NCBI RefSeq assembly: GCF_030052815.1
Contig: NW_026614691.1
Coordinates: 62,001-126,000 of the forward strand
DNA length: 64,000 nt
From: Hevea brasiliensis
Lineage: Eukaryota; Streptophyta; Magnoliopsida; Malpighiales; Euphorbiaceae
Direction of reading: 5' to 3'
In this document: positions 1 to 9,374 of the stretch, one piece after another
Layout of the letters: the number at the start of each line of letters is the position of its first letter
Numbering within the stretch: position 1 is the first letter of the stretch
Position numbers and translations under genes: made by a program
Notes under the pieces: model-generated
The model's database searches: none
What the model was told of the DNA's origin: nothing
Seen by the model: only the letters and a program-made list of their open reading frames with translations

Positions 1-989
1 AAAATTTCATGGGGCAAGTTCATGCATCTTTAATTCATTTTTCATCAAATTTTCAACTTAACTCAACTTAAATTCATGCTTAGAAAAGAATGGAAGCAAG
101 AAAATTAGCACTAACCTCTTGTAGCTCAAATCCAAGCCAACCAAGACTTTAATTTTTCTTTACTTTCTTACTCTTTCTTGGCTGCCAAACACTTCTCCTT
201 GGTGTGGGTATAATTTTTAGTGAAGGGAGGATAAGGTTTTGAGGTGAATTGAAGTGGGAAATGAAGCTTAAGGGAGCTTTAATGGTGATTTGGGTGGAAG
301 GGAAAATGGGCTACGGCTGAAATGGGAAAAGAATTGCAGAAATTGTGTTTGTTTTTTTCTTCATTTAGTTGTTTTTATCTCATTTTAATTGGCTTGTCAA
401 TTTCTAATTGGTGGGAAACTTTTTAATGATCTCATCCTATGTCATAAATCTAATTTAATTCCATTTTCTTTTTCTTTTCTTTTCTACTCAATTTTAATTT
501 AATTTTTGGCAATATTTATTCACATTTTTTGCTATAATAATTATTTACTTAACTAGACAGGTCGGCCAAAAATCACCTCTGAAGGCGAAATGACCAAAAT
601 GCCCTCCGTTTGGCTTAACGGGCTAAAATTGTCTGTACTAATTGAAAAATTTTTCTAAGCATTTTCTTGGCATTTTAATGCCATAGAAACCTCAATGACT
701 CTTCTCTGGAGTCTTAAAAATTATTTTATAAATTTTCTCCCTGGTCTAGGGCTCCTAGTTGCGAGAACCGCAACTTCCCATTGGATTACCCATCGCTAGG
801 GCACCGGCTCATTTAACTTGGTTGTATTTTATTTCTAAAATTTTTTTCTAAATTTTTCTTATTAATATTTGAGTTATTTATGACTCCTCACTCTAGTCTA
901 ATTATTTTTCCAGACGTTCTAGCTGTCCGGACAGACACCGGTCACCGGAACAGTAGAATGTACGTAATTGCTACAGTGAGGGTGTTACA
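1..989 (-). repeat. RLG-2 3' LTR, first 989 bp (rest off-window)
   Basis: In element orientation this LTR begins TGTAACACCCTCACTG at 989 and runs left past base 1. Its U3 has the CCGGTGACCGG block near 930-950 and the GGGCATTTTGGTCATTTC motif (complement at 587-604). A splice-donor-like AGAG/GTTAGTG lies at 116/115. It duplicates 8387-9374. It is noncoding. Confidence 0.9.
111..118 (-). promoter_or_regulatory. Consensus-like 5' splice donor inside RLG-2 LTR
   Basis: On the minus strand the sequence reads AGAG/GTTAGTGC, with the putative intron starting at base 115, 874 bp from the LTR start. The same motif occurs at 8501 in the other LTR and at equivalent offsets in the other gypsy LTRs of the window. 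Use as a donor is inferred; only the motif and its position are seen. Confidence 0.45.
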
Positions 990-1001
990 ATTCTTCCCCT
1001 C
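990..1001 (-). promoter_or_regulatory. RLG-2 polypurine tract
   Basis: The minus strand reads GAGGGGAAGAAT immediately before the 3' LTR start. This is the standard place for the primer of plus-strand cDNA synthesis. The same tract type precedes the other gypsy 3' LTRs here. Confidence 0.85.
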
Positions 1002-1007
1002 TAGCAA

Positions 1008-1027
1008 AAATTTCGTCCTCGAAATTT
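1008..1027 (-). other. AAATTTCG/CGAAATTT palindrome beside the purine tract
   Basis: AAATTTCG and CGAAATTT form a perfect 8-bp inverted repeat with a 4-base loop. The same palindrome sits beside the purine tract in RLG-7 (35641-35659) and RLG-8 (41772-41791). It is slightly decayed in RLG-5 (27461-27480) and RLG-1 (11723-11742). Confidence 0.7.
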
Positions 1028-1161
1028 ACTGGGTGTAGGTATCTGAGATAGTTCTTTTATCTTTCTATTGCTCCCTCTGTCTACTTCTTTTATATATATG
1101 GTACTATTTAGTCTTTTCGAATCTATCATTATACACTTAGGCATATCATAAAGGAAGTACT

Positions 1162-2038
1162 TTACCTCAAATTCACATTTGGGCCTTCTTGTTCCTCTTT
1201 GGCTTGGGTGACATTTGGAAGTGGTGTTACTATTGTACTTGGTCCTTCCACGACCTCTATCTGGGTCCGTGGTAAATTCCTCTTAGGACAATCTTTCAGA
1301 CGATGGTCTATGGCCCCACATCTATAATGTGCTCCATCAATCCCTACATTCACCTTTATGCCACTTGTTACAATGGCCACATTTTCTTGCTAGTCTTGGC
1401 GCACTCACTACTAGTGTTTCTGGTTGATCTCTTCTGGGTATAGGCCTGAGTCTGAATCTCCTACTTTGATCAAATGTCTGACTTAACTGTTCCCTCGGCC
1501 TCTTATTACTAGACTGTCCAAATTTCCTCTTTTGCTGATCACCACTCCTCTTCTGTTCCTTTTCTTGAACACAGCTAATATATTTCTTTCTAAACTCTAT
1601 CAGAAAGAATTCCCAAGTTACGTCGGCTGGTGGCACTACTTTGGTTATGACATCCAACCATCGATATGCAGCTTTTTGTAATAATGAAATTGCACACTCT
1701 AAACTCTGTTCTGGTGTGCAATGGAGCTGCTGCAGGACTCTTTCAGTCCTTTCTAACCAATACTCAGCTGCTGAAGAATCGTCTTCCTTTTTACCATTGA
1801 AATCTACAGCTCCATACTTCCTAATATTTCCTAAAGGTGATTTTCGTTGAGGCGGTGGTGGAATAACCCCAGTCATCTGTCAAAAAAATTCTTTCATCTG
1901 CTCAAACAAGGCCTGTTGGGGTTGTACAAGCACCTCTTGCACTGGTGGAGCAGGATCTCCCCGATTTCCAATATCACTCCCAGTCGGGATACGGCTTACT
2001 ACTTCTTCTTCTACTGCCCTCTGCGATTCTGAGTCCAT
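1162..2038 (-). pseudogene. gag: Broken gag of RLG-2
   Basis: This encodes a Ty3/gypsy Gag, the structural protein that forms the virus-like particle and binds the element RNA. The likely start is the ATG at 2038-2036 (MDSESQRAV...), just after the leader. The main stretch (1876-1337) holds the typical Gag core: KYGAVDFNG, EYWLERTERVL, LHCTPEQ and SLLQKAAYRWLD, ending in the EFRKKYI helix. A TGA just before 1876 splits the N-terminus from the core. A frameshift near 1375 puts the zinc knuckle (YRCGAIDHRLKDCP, CX2C type) in another frame at 1380-1162, and its first cysteine is doubtful. Beyond the knuckle there is only about 160 bp before the purine tract, where a complete element would carry some 4 kb of pol. 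It is a decayed, non-functional copy. Confidence 0.85.
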
Positions 2039-2097
2039 ACCTTAAACTAAAATAACCAAGAAAATAGATCTGCATTAGTGTCACCTCGACTCATATA

Positions 2098-2120
2098 AAT
2101 GCAATGCATGTTATGCACAC
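2098..2120 (-). other. Conserved leader palindrome of RLG-2
   Basis: The leader next to the primer site contains the plus-strand sequence GCAATGCATGTTATGCAC around the palindrome ATGCAT. The same block recurs in RLG-5 (27389-27409) and RLG-8 (42039-42058). It could be a packaging or dimerisation signal; that role is inferred. Confidence 0.5.
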
Positions 2121-2162
2121 TATCCCTTTCCATCTATCTATGCCTAAGAACGCCTAAACCAT

Positions 2163-2174
2163 GCTCTGATACCA
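2163..2174 (-). other. RLG-2 primer binding site (initiator tRNA-Met)
   Basis: The minus strand reads TGGTATCAGAGC, the complement of the 3' end of plant initiator tRNA-Met. It lies five bases inside the 5' LTR end at 2180, as expected for the minus-strand primer site. Confidence 0.9.
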
Positions 2175-2179
2175 ATAAA

Positions 2180-4092
2180 TGTAACACCCCTCACCTAACT
2201 ACAGTGTAACCGAGCAAGGCATGCTACAATCGGTGCCGGAGCACCCTAACTTATCTTACTTTATTTTTTTTTTAATAATTTTGAATTCATTTAATTTAAT
2301 ATCAATTATTTTTCGACGGAGAAACCAACGAAGTTTCCCCTATTTTATTATTGTTTGGCGTATTTCAATATTCACCTGTTTGAAATTCAACAATATTTCC
2401 AAAATAAAATCTTATCCATGCTAATCATAATTATCTCATCAATCATTCTCATAATTTTGTCATATTTCAAATCTCATTCATACATTTTAATTTCATAATC
2501 ATTTCCATACATTTCCATTCATACTCAATTCATATGTAAACATTCTCAAATTACATAAGCAAAATTTTCAAATTTCTTTAATTTACATAATTTACAAAAT
2601 AATTACAAAATTTCATAATTTACATGATATATAAATTAATTACATATGAAAAAGCTAAGTAATTAATTTACATCGCATTCCTATTAATTACATGTTCATA
2701 ATATACATTACAATATAATATCTAAGCATTTTATACAAAATATAAAATATGATCTATATGGGCCCTATCTACATGCATTGCTGAGGAGGTGACAACCTTG
2801 AATACTTCAGATACTTCTGCAGATCAAAACTCCCAAAATTCCCAGTCAAACGCCCATTAGGTTCTAGCTTCAGTACCTGCACGAAGGAAACAATTCCATC
2901 GCGCAAAGCATTGCTGCTTAGTGGTGCAATAATATAACAAGGAAATAATATACAAATAAAGATAGAAATAAAACATAATTCAAATAATTAAGATTTATTT
3001 ATACTTCACATGCGGTTTCTAAAATTTAATATGTTTTATCCTAATTTAGTCTTCTTTGAAAGTGTTTATTTCACTAATGTACAGTAATAATGTACAAAGA
3101 AAAATGATTTGAAAATAATAAATTTATGCTTATATTATTATATAAGTCACATTTGCAATATTTATTTATGTTATAATTTTCTTTGCTAATCTTTTAGCAT
3201 TTTCTCTATACTTGCTAGGTTGTCTCAAATTATCTCATAATAAGTAAATTTTAATATCTGTCCAGTTCATTTCGATTCTTTCTAATAAATAACTATCCTA
3301 ATTTATTTTAGGTCATCTTACTCATTTGTTTTATTTAGTTTCTAATATTTTTTTTATTACTAATATTCTTAACTTATTTCAATAAATTTCACTGTCCAAG
3401 TAACCTATGACAGGCTGACTAAACTGGATAACGGGTCGTTGGCACTGGACACCGCGGTGTCTCAGGCCGTCATACCATGGGACGCAGAACGTCAACCACG
3501 TATGCAGTCAGTATGGCTAAAAAGACATGATAACACATAATCCGGCATAAAAGCCATGAATGTTGGCATAAAGCCATAAATGCGGGCATAAAGCCATGAA
3601 TGCGGGTATAAAGCCATGAATACAGGCATAAAGCCTTTCGCAGTACTGCTAAAATAATACCCTATTGGCATGCCAAACTATCCAATCTGACACACATGTC
3701 TAGGCAATGCAAGGGAACATAATATCATTAAATATTAATATATTGTGTTTTATGACTTCATTATTTCATGATAAATTTCATAATTTATACATTCATCATA
3801 ATATTCATACATTCCTTACATCATTCATATTGATCATAATTCATAACAATGGTGACTCAAAACGTTCTTCTTTTCTCTTATAAATAAAACTAATGTCCCA
3901 TTCATATTTTCATATGATTCATTTATTCATTACAATATTTATATGGATTCATAACTCATACAAGGTGTTATTATCTTATTTGTAATGGAAACATAAATCC
4001 TAATGTAAACCTCATCCCATTTATACTCAATAATCCATCTAGGTTAATGTTATTTCATATTCAAGTGGTATTCCTTATGTTTTATTAGACCT
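2180..4092 (-). repeat. RLG-2 5' LTR, 3' portion
   Basis: This is the downstream part (element orientation) of the RLG-2 5' LTR. It ends at 2180 with the complement of TGTAACACCCC. It contains the double-hairpin block near 2883-2935 and a 20-bp tandem repeat at 3540-3635. RLG-3 breaks it at 4092/4093. Without RLG-3 and one TSD copy, the whole LTR is about 4.1 kb. I see no coding sequence in it. Confidence 0.85.
3540..3635. repeat. 20-bp tandem repeat in LTR (about 4-5 copies)
   Basis: Units resembling GGGCATAAAGCCATGAATGC follow each other with small changes. Equivalent repeats lie at 38600-38685, 43340-43420 and 62350-62430 in related LTRs, with differing copy number and decay. Confidence 0.8.
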
Positions 4093-4948
4093 TGTAACAC
4101 CCTCCCGGTAACCACTCCGTACATCCTACTGTTCCGGTGACCGGTGTCGGTCCGGATAGCTAGAACGTCCGGAAAAATATTTAAACTAAAGTCATAAACC
4201 ATAATTAACTCAAATATTAATAAGAAACACTTAGTAAAAATTTTAGAAATAAAATACAACCAAGCAAAACGAGCCGGTGCCCAAGCGATGGGTAACCGGA
4301 GGGAAGTTGCGGTTCTCGCAACGAGGAGCCCTAGACCCGGGGGAAAAATTATAAAATAATTTTTGGGACTCCAGAGAAGGGTAATTGAGGTTCCCATGGC
4401 ATTAGAATGCCAAGAAAATACATAGAAAAATTTTTCAATCGGTACAGACGATTTTGACCCGTTAAGCCAAACGGAGGGCATTTTGGTCATTTCGCCTTCC
4501 GAGGTGATTTTTGGCCGACTTGTCCAGTTGAGTAAATAATTAATATGACATAAAATATGAAGAAACATTGCTAGAAATTAAATTGAAACTTGATAGAAAA
4601 GAAAAGAAAGAAAAAGGAGCTTAATTGGGAATTATGATGTCATGCTTAGGTAATTAAAAGTGTATTGGCCAATCAAATTTAAGCAAGTCCATTAAAATGA
4701 AATAAAAATGGGTAATGAGGCAGAATTTTAGAAACCCAAAACCAGCTCCCTCTCTTCTTCTTCACGCCACTCACTCACCCTTACCCTTTCCACCATTAAC
4801 AACCTTTCATCCTTCATCTTTCTTAGCTTTCTTCCACTAAAAACCCTAACTACCAACACAAAAAATTCATTCTATCATCTTGGTGATTATTGTGGGAGCA
4901 AAAAGAAAAGGAAACCAAGACTTTGAGGAAGGGAAAAATTCTGCCACT

Positions 4949-4960
4949 TGAGGTTAGTGC
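4949..4960 (+). promoter_or_regulatory. Splice-donor-like motif in RLG-3 LTR
   Basis: TGAG/GTTAGTGC has its putative intron start at 4953, 860 bp into the LTR. Upstream is a CT-rich, leader-like stretch (about 4745-4800). Donor function is inferred from position and conservation. Confidence 0.45.
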
Positions 4961-5552
4961 ACCTATATCCATTAAACTATTTATTTTCATGGTTTAGGAC
5001 TTGAAACTAGTAAGAATTGTGATTTAAATTAACAAAAACTTATGTGTATAACATCTTGAATTTTGGCTGCCCTAGCTATGGAATAGGGGGAAGTGTTTTG
5101 ATGAGCTTAGAGTGGAATAGAAACCATGTTGAAGTGATAAACATATGAGCAATGCATTGGTAGCTACTAAGATACATGGCATAAACCATGAATTTGAATT
5201 AGGGTTTGGAAAGGTGAAAATGTGACTTGGCTTAGGAAATTATTAGAGAGCATTTTAATGGTCAATTAATGACCATTTTAGGTAATTTGACCAACAAATG
5301 GATAGAAAAATGAGATTGCAAAGTGAGGATTGCAGGCTGCCCTAGGACAGCAGCATAGGGACTGAAAATTCAGTCCCTTTGCACTGCCATAACTTGGGCT
5401 GTGTTAGTCCAATTGGTGTTTGGCCAATTGGACATGAAACTAGGCTTATAATGGCACATTTTTTCTGAAGAAACCATGCCCAAAAGACCAAAGCAAGAGG
5501 ACCAAAACTTGGCCCCAATCCGGAACCCTGAAACTGATTCTGCAAAATTGGT

Positions 5553-5577
5553 CAAATGAACAGTAACTGTTCATTTG
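5553..5577. other. 12-bp perfect inverted repeat in RLG-3 LTR
   Basis: CAAATGAACAGT and ACTGTTCATTTG are separated by one base. Equivalents with different bases but intact pairing lie at 7875-7907, 45016-45038 and 57198-57222. Confidence 0.75.
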
Positions 5578-6542
5578 GCCATAACTCACTGTAGATTTGG
5601 TCAATTGACCTAAAATTTTTACAGCAACAAGTTAAGACATAGAAAAACAACTTTCATGAAGGAACCTACCCCAAATTATGGCCAGAACCCATCCAACCAA
5701 GTTACTCTAGTTACTGTTCATGCACTGTAGATATGGTAATTTTCTGCAGAATGCACATTCGGCCAGCTTGGGTCTTTGGACCATATCTAGAGCTACAAAA
5801 CTCCAAATGGAGTGATTCAAAAAAGGAAATTCAACTAGACAAAATAAGGAACAACTTTCATGTTTTACATTTCTTCAAATTCCTACAGTAACAGTGTCCA
5901 ATGGAATAGTGAAGTTGACTCACCAAAACTGAAAATTCTGCTTGTGTTGAGTTACACTTTGAAATGGTATTAACACTTAATGCCAACAAGTTTTAAACAC
6001 TAAATGTGGTATATTGGGAGTGCCAAAGTCAATGTACATATTTGCTATCAAAAATTCAACATTTTAGTTGACCATAGAGGTGAATAGTAACACCAAAACT
6101 TGAAATTCAAAGATATTTAAAAGTTTCAAATGCCCTAGTATACCTAACAAGATTGGTTTGAATAGTTTGGCATGCCAATAGGGTTCAGTTAGCAGTACTG
6201 CACATGGCAAAAATGCCATTCTGTGATTTCATGGCTTTTAGCCATTCTGACTTTGTATTGAGACTTGGCCTTGTGCTCGATATTATTCTGACTTGTTAGT
6301 CGCTTGCTGCCACCGGAGATACATATGTGACCGATGGTGTGATGGCCCGAGGTACTAGATACCCAGTGCCAATTTACCCGTTATCCAGTCCAGTCGTCTA
6401 GTGCAGGTTACTTGGGGCAACCAAATGAATGAAAATGAGCAATGTAGAAGAAATAAATGAATGGATATACAAATACATGACAAACAAAACATGTACATGC
6501 AATACATATTTATATCTGTTATTTCTTGTTATTTTATTATTG

Positions 6543-6585
6543 CACCACTAAGCATTATTGCTTAGCGCGTTGCTTTTGCCACGCG
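6543..6585 (+). other. Double-hairpin module of RLG-3 LTR
   Basis: GCACCA is followed by CTAAGCA-TTAT-TGCTTAG (6548-6565), a perfect 7-bp hairpin. A second, imperfect stem CGCGTTGC/GCCACGCG (6566-6585) follows at once. The module recurs in all gypsy LTRs here for which this region is present. Confidence 0.65.
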
Positions 6586-7179
6586 TAGAGTGCGAGTTCC
6601 TGATCGTGAGCCCAGTAGACCACAGACTGGGTGAGTCCATCCTGCAGTTCTGCGCAGTGTCCGTGTCACCTCACTACCTGCAGTGCATTGGTAGGGCACT
6701 AGGTGTCATTTTGTCATTTTGATATTTTGTAACAGATTTTTACTTTTTCATATGTATTTGAACTCAAGTAATATATTTTGATGTCCATGTAAATAATGAA
6801 AGTTATGACTATGAATGCAAAATTTGAGCATGTATTTATCGCTTGTATATGAGAAATGGATGTTTGTGAAATGAAAAGATTATTGAGAATTTGCTATTGA
6901 GAAATATTGTTGAGATGATGGAATAAAAATATTGGAAGTGTTTTTAACAGGTTTCGAAGAACGGTTTTCTCCATTTTTAGCCGGTACTCCACCGGATTTT
7001 CTTTAAAATTTTCGGAACCTTAAATGAATGATACTTTTGATAAATGGTTTAAATAAATTGTATTTTATAAATTATATGCAAAAGCATGATATAAATTAAT
7101 TGAGGAATATTAGAGTGTACCGGTACACCGTGTGGCATTACTTACTCGGGTATACTGTACACGGGTAAGGGGTGTCACA

Positions 7180-9374
7180 GACCTACTAGTAAAGGGAATA
7201 AATCTTAACTATATACTGACATAACTTAAATGTTCATTAAGTCATTTAGGTGAATTACTATTTCTATTCCAAGTAATCCATGAATGTTTCATGGATTCCA
7301 AATTTCATATCTTAATTTCCTCTACCAATTTAGTTATTATACTTTGTGTCTTTGTATTACTATTCATATTACTATTCACTCAAATTGTTAACTTTTTAAT
7401 ACATAATAAATTTATTGAACCTAAGTTCTCCAAGATACCACATTTTGCATTCAAAATTTGTTGGTATTGGTTGCCAATACCATTTCCAAGCTTAATGTTA
7501 ATTGGGTAGAAATTTCAGTTTTCATGCCTTGTTTTTACTGTTCCATTGGTCAATTTTGCAGTGGGAATTTGGCAAACTGATCAACATGAAAGTTGTTCCT
7601 TATTTTGTCTAGTTGCATTTTTTTTTTTGAATCACTCCATTTGGAGTTTTGTAGCTCAAGTTATGGTCTTTTTACCATAACTGGCCGGAGTGACCTGCAC
7701 CCAGATTTTCTGGGCAATTTGGTTCTGCCAAATTTGGTGACCTAAGTTTGGTTGGCAATTTGACTAGGTTATGGCCAGAATTTGGATTTGTGCTCTTCAT
7801 GAAAATTTTAGAGCTATGTCTCAACTATCTTCTGGTAAGATTTTAGATCAATTGGACCCTTTCACACTGAGGTATGACCAAATGAATAACTGCTATTCAT
7901 TTGGTCATTTTGCCCAGGCAGACTGCAGGTCACTCGGATTAGGGCAAACTTTTGGCCCACTTGGTTTGGTTTTCTGGGCATAGTTTCTTCACCAAAGTTG
8001 TGCCATTATGTGTCTAGTTTCATGTCCTTTTGACCTTGCACCAATTGAACCTCTACAATTCAAGTTATTGCTGCCCAAACCTGCTGGACTCATGCCCAGC
8101 CCTGCAGGTCACCAAGGGCAGCATACATAACCTCAATTCTATTGGCACCATTCACTCAATTTCCTACTCAAACATGACCACATGGTCACTAACTGACCAT
8201 TACAACCTCTTTTTACCAATACTTAAACAAAATCCAAATTTTGGTGCCCGAACCCTAACTCCAACAATTTTAATTCTCTATATACATATAATCCATGAAT
8301 TAAAACACCAAAATCATGTTTAATGGCAGCCATACATAACTATTATGCAATCAAATTGTTCAAACCCTAGGTACCCTAAGGCTGCCAAAATTTCATGGGG
8401 CAAGTTCATGCATCTTTAATTCATTTTTCATCAAATTTTCAACTTAACTCAACTTAAATTCATGCTTAGAAAAGAATGGAAGCAAGAAAATTAGCACTAA
8501 CCTCTTGTAGCTCAAATCCAAGCCAACCAAGACTTTAATTTTTCTTTACTTTCTTACTCTTTCTTGGCTGCCAAACACTTCTCCTTGGTGTGGGTATAAT
8601 TTTTAGTGAAGGGAGGATAAGGTTTTGAGGTAAATTGAAGTGGGAAATGAAGCTTAAGGGAGCTTTAATGGTGGTTTGGGTGGAAGGGAAAATCGGTTAC
8701 GGCTGAAATGGGAAGAGAATTGCAGAAATTGTGTTTGTTTTTTTCTTCATTTAGTCGTATTTATGTCATTTTAATTGGCTTGTCAATTTCTGATTGGTGG
8801 GAAGCTTTTTAATAATGTCATCCTATGTCATAAATCTAATTTAATTCTATTTTCTTTTTCTTTTCTTTTCTACTCAATTTTAATTTAATTTTTAGCAATA
8901 TTTAATCATATTTTGTGTCATAATAATTATTTACTTAACTAGATAGGTCAGCCAAAAATACCTCTGAAGGCGAAATGACCAAAATGCCCTCCGTTTGGCT
9001 TAATGAGCTAAAATTATCTGTACCGATTGAAAAATTTTTCTAAGCATTTCCTTGGCATTTTAATGCCATAGAAACCTCAATGACTCTTCTCTGAAGTCTC
9101 AAAAATTATTTTATAATTTTTCTCCTGGGTCTAGGTCTCCTAGTTGCGAGAACCGCAACTTTCCATTGGGTTACCCATCGCTAGGGCACTGGCTCATTTA
9201 ACTTGGTTGTATTTTATTTCTAAAATTTTTTTCTAAATTTTTCTTATTAATATTTGAGTTATTTATGACTCCTCACTCTAGTCTAATTATTTTTCCAGAC
9301 GTTCTAGCTGTCCGGACAGACACTGGTCACCGGAACAGTAGAATGTACGTAATTGCTACAGTGAGGGTGTTACA
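7180..9374 (-). repeat. RLG-2 5' LTR, 5' portion
   Basis: The LTR resumes after the RLG-3 TSD (7180-7184) and ends at 9374 with the complement of TGTAACACCCTCACTG. The segment 8387-9374 duplicates 1-989. It carries a 14-bp perfect inverted repeat (7875-7907), a donor-like site (intron start at 8501) and the shared promoter-region motif (8972-8989). No coding content was seen. Confidence 0.88.
7875..7907. other. 14-bp perfect inverted repeat in RLG-2 LTR
   Basis: TGACCAAATGAATA and TATTCATTTGGTCA flank a 5-base loop. This is the homologue of the 5553-5577 palindrome. Its inner pairs differ (ATA/TAT instead of AGT/ACT) while pairing is kept. Confidence 0.75.

Larger units (their letters stand above)
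4093..7179 (+). mobile_element. RLG-3: solo LTR (Ty3/gypsy) with perfect TSD
   Basis: A single 3,087-bp LTR runs from TGTAACACCCTCCC at 4093 to AAGGGGTGTCACA at 7179. The direct repeat GACCT flanks it at 4088-4092 and 7180-7184. There is no second LTR or interior, so this is a solo LTR left by LTR-LTR recombination after insertion into the RLG-2 5' LTR. It belongs to the same family as RLG-2, RLG-8 and RLG-9 but is about 1 kb shorter. Inside are the GGGCATTTTGGTCATTTC motif (4476-4493), a donor-like AG/GTTAGTGC (4952/4953), a long palindrome (5553-5577) and the double hairpin (6548-6585). Open frames on either strand (for example around 4050-4568 and 5342-5555) have no retroelement or cellular protein features. 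Confidence 0.95.
1..9374 (-). mobile_element. RLG-2: Ty3/gypsy element with long LTRs, gag only
   Basis: This is a Tekay-type Ty3/gypsy element in minus orientation, cut by the left window edge. Reading leftward from 9374 it has a 5' LTR (9374-2180, interrupted by solo LTR RLG-3), a primer binding site, a broken gag, a purine tract and the start of the 3' LTR (989-1). Positions 1-989 match 8387-9374 almost base for base, which identifies the two LTRs. Protease, RT, RNase H, integrase and chromodomain are all absent from the 1.2-kb interior, so the copy cannot be autonomous. Its 5' end abuts protease-coding sequence of RLG-1 at 9375, so it inserted into that older element. The first five flanking bases are CACCA; the matching TSD would lie left of the window. 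Confidence 0.88.

Noticed and set aside
3540..3635. Possible CRISPR-like or satellite array
   Set aside because: The units are contiguous without unique spacers, few in number, and confined to LTRs of a plant retroelement.
4050..4568. 172-residue open frame on the minus strand
   Set aside because: It reads antisense through the U3 of a solo LTR and its residues merely translate LTR landmarks. There is no domain, and homologous LTRs break the frame.
4845..4852. Telomere-like AACCCTAA stretches (also near 14600-15600 and 28800-28930)
   Set aside because: They are only one or two partial units each, scattered in LTR leaders; no interstitial telomere array.
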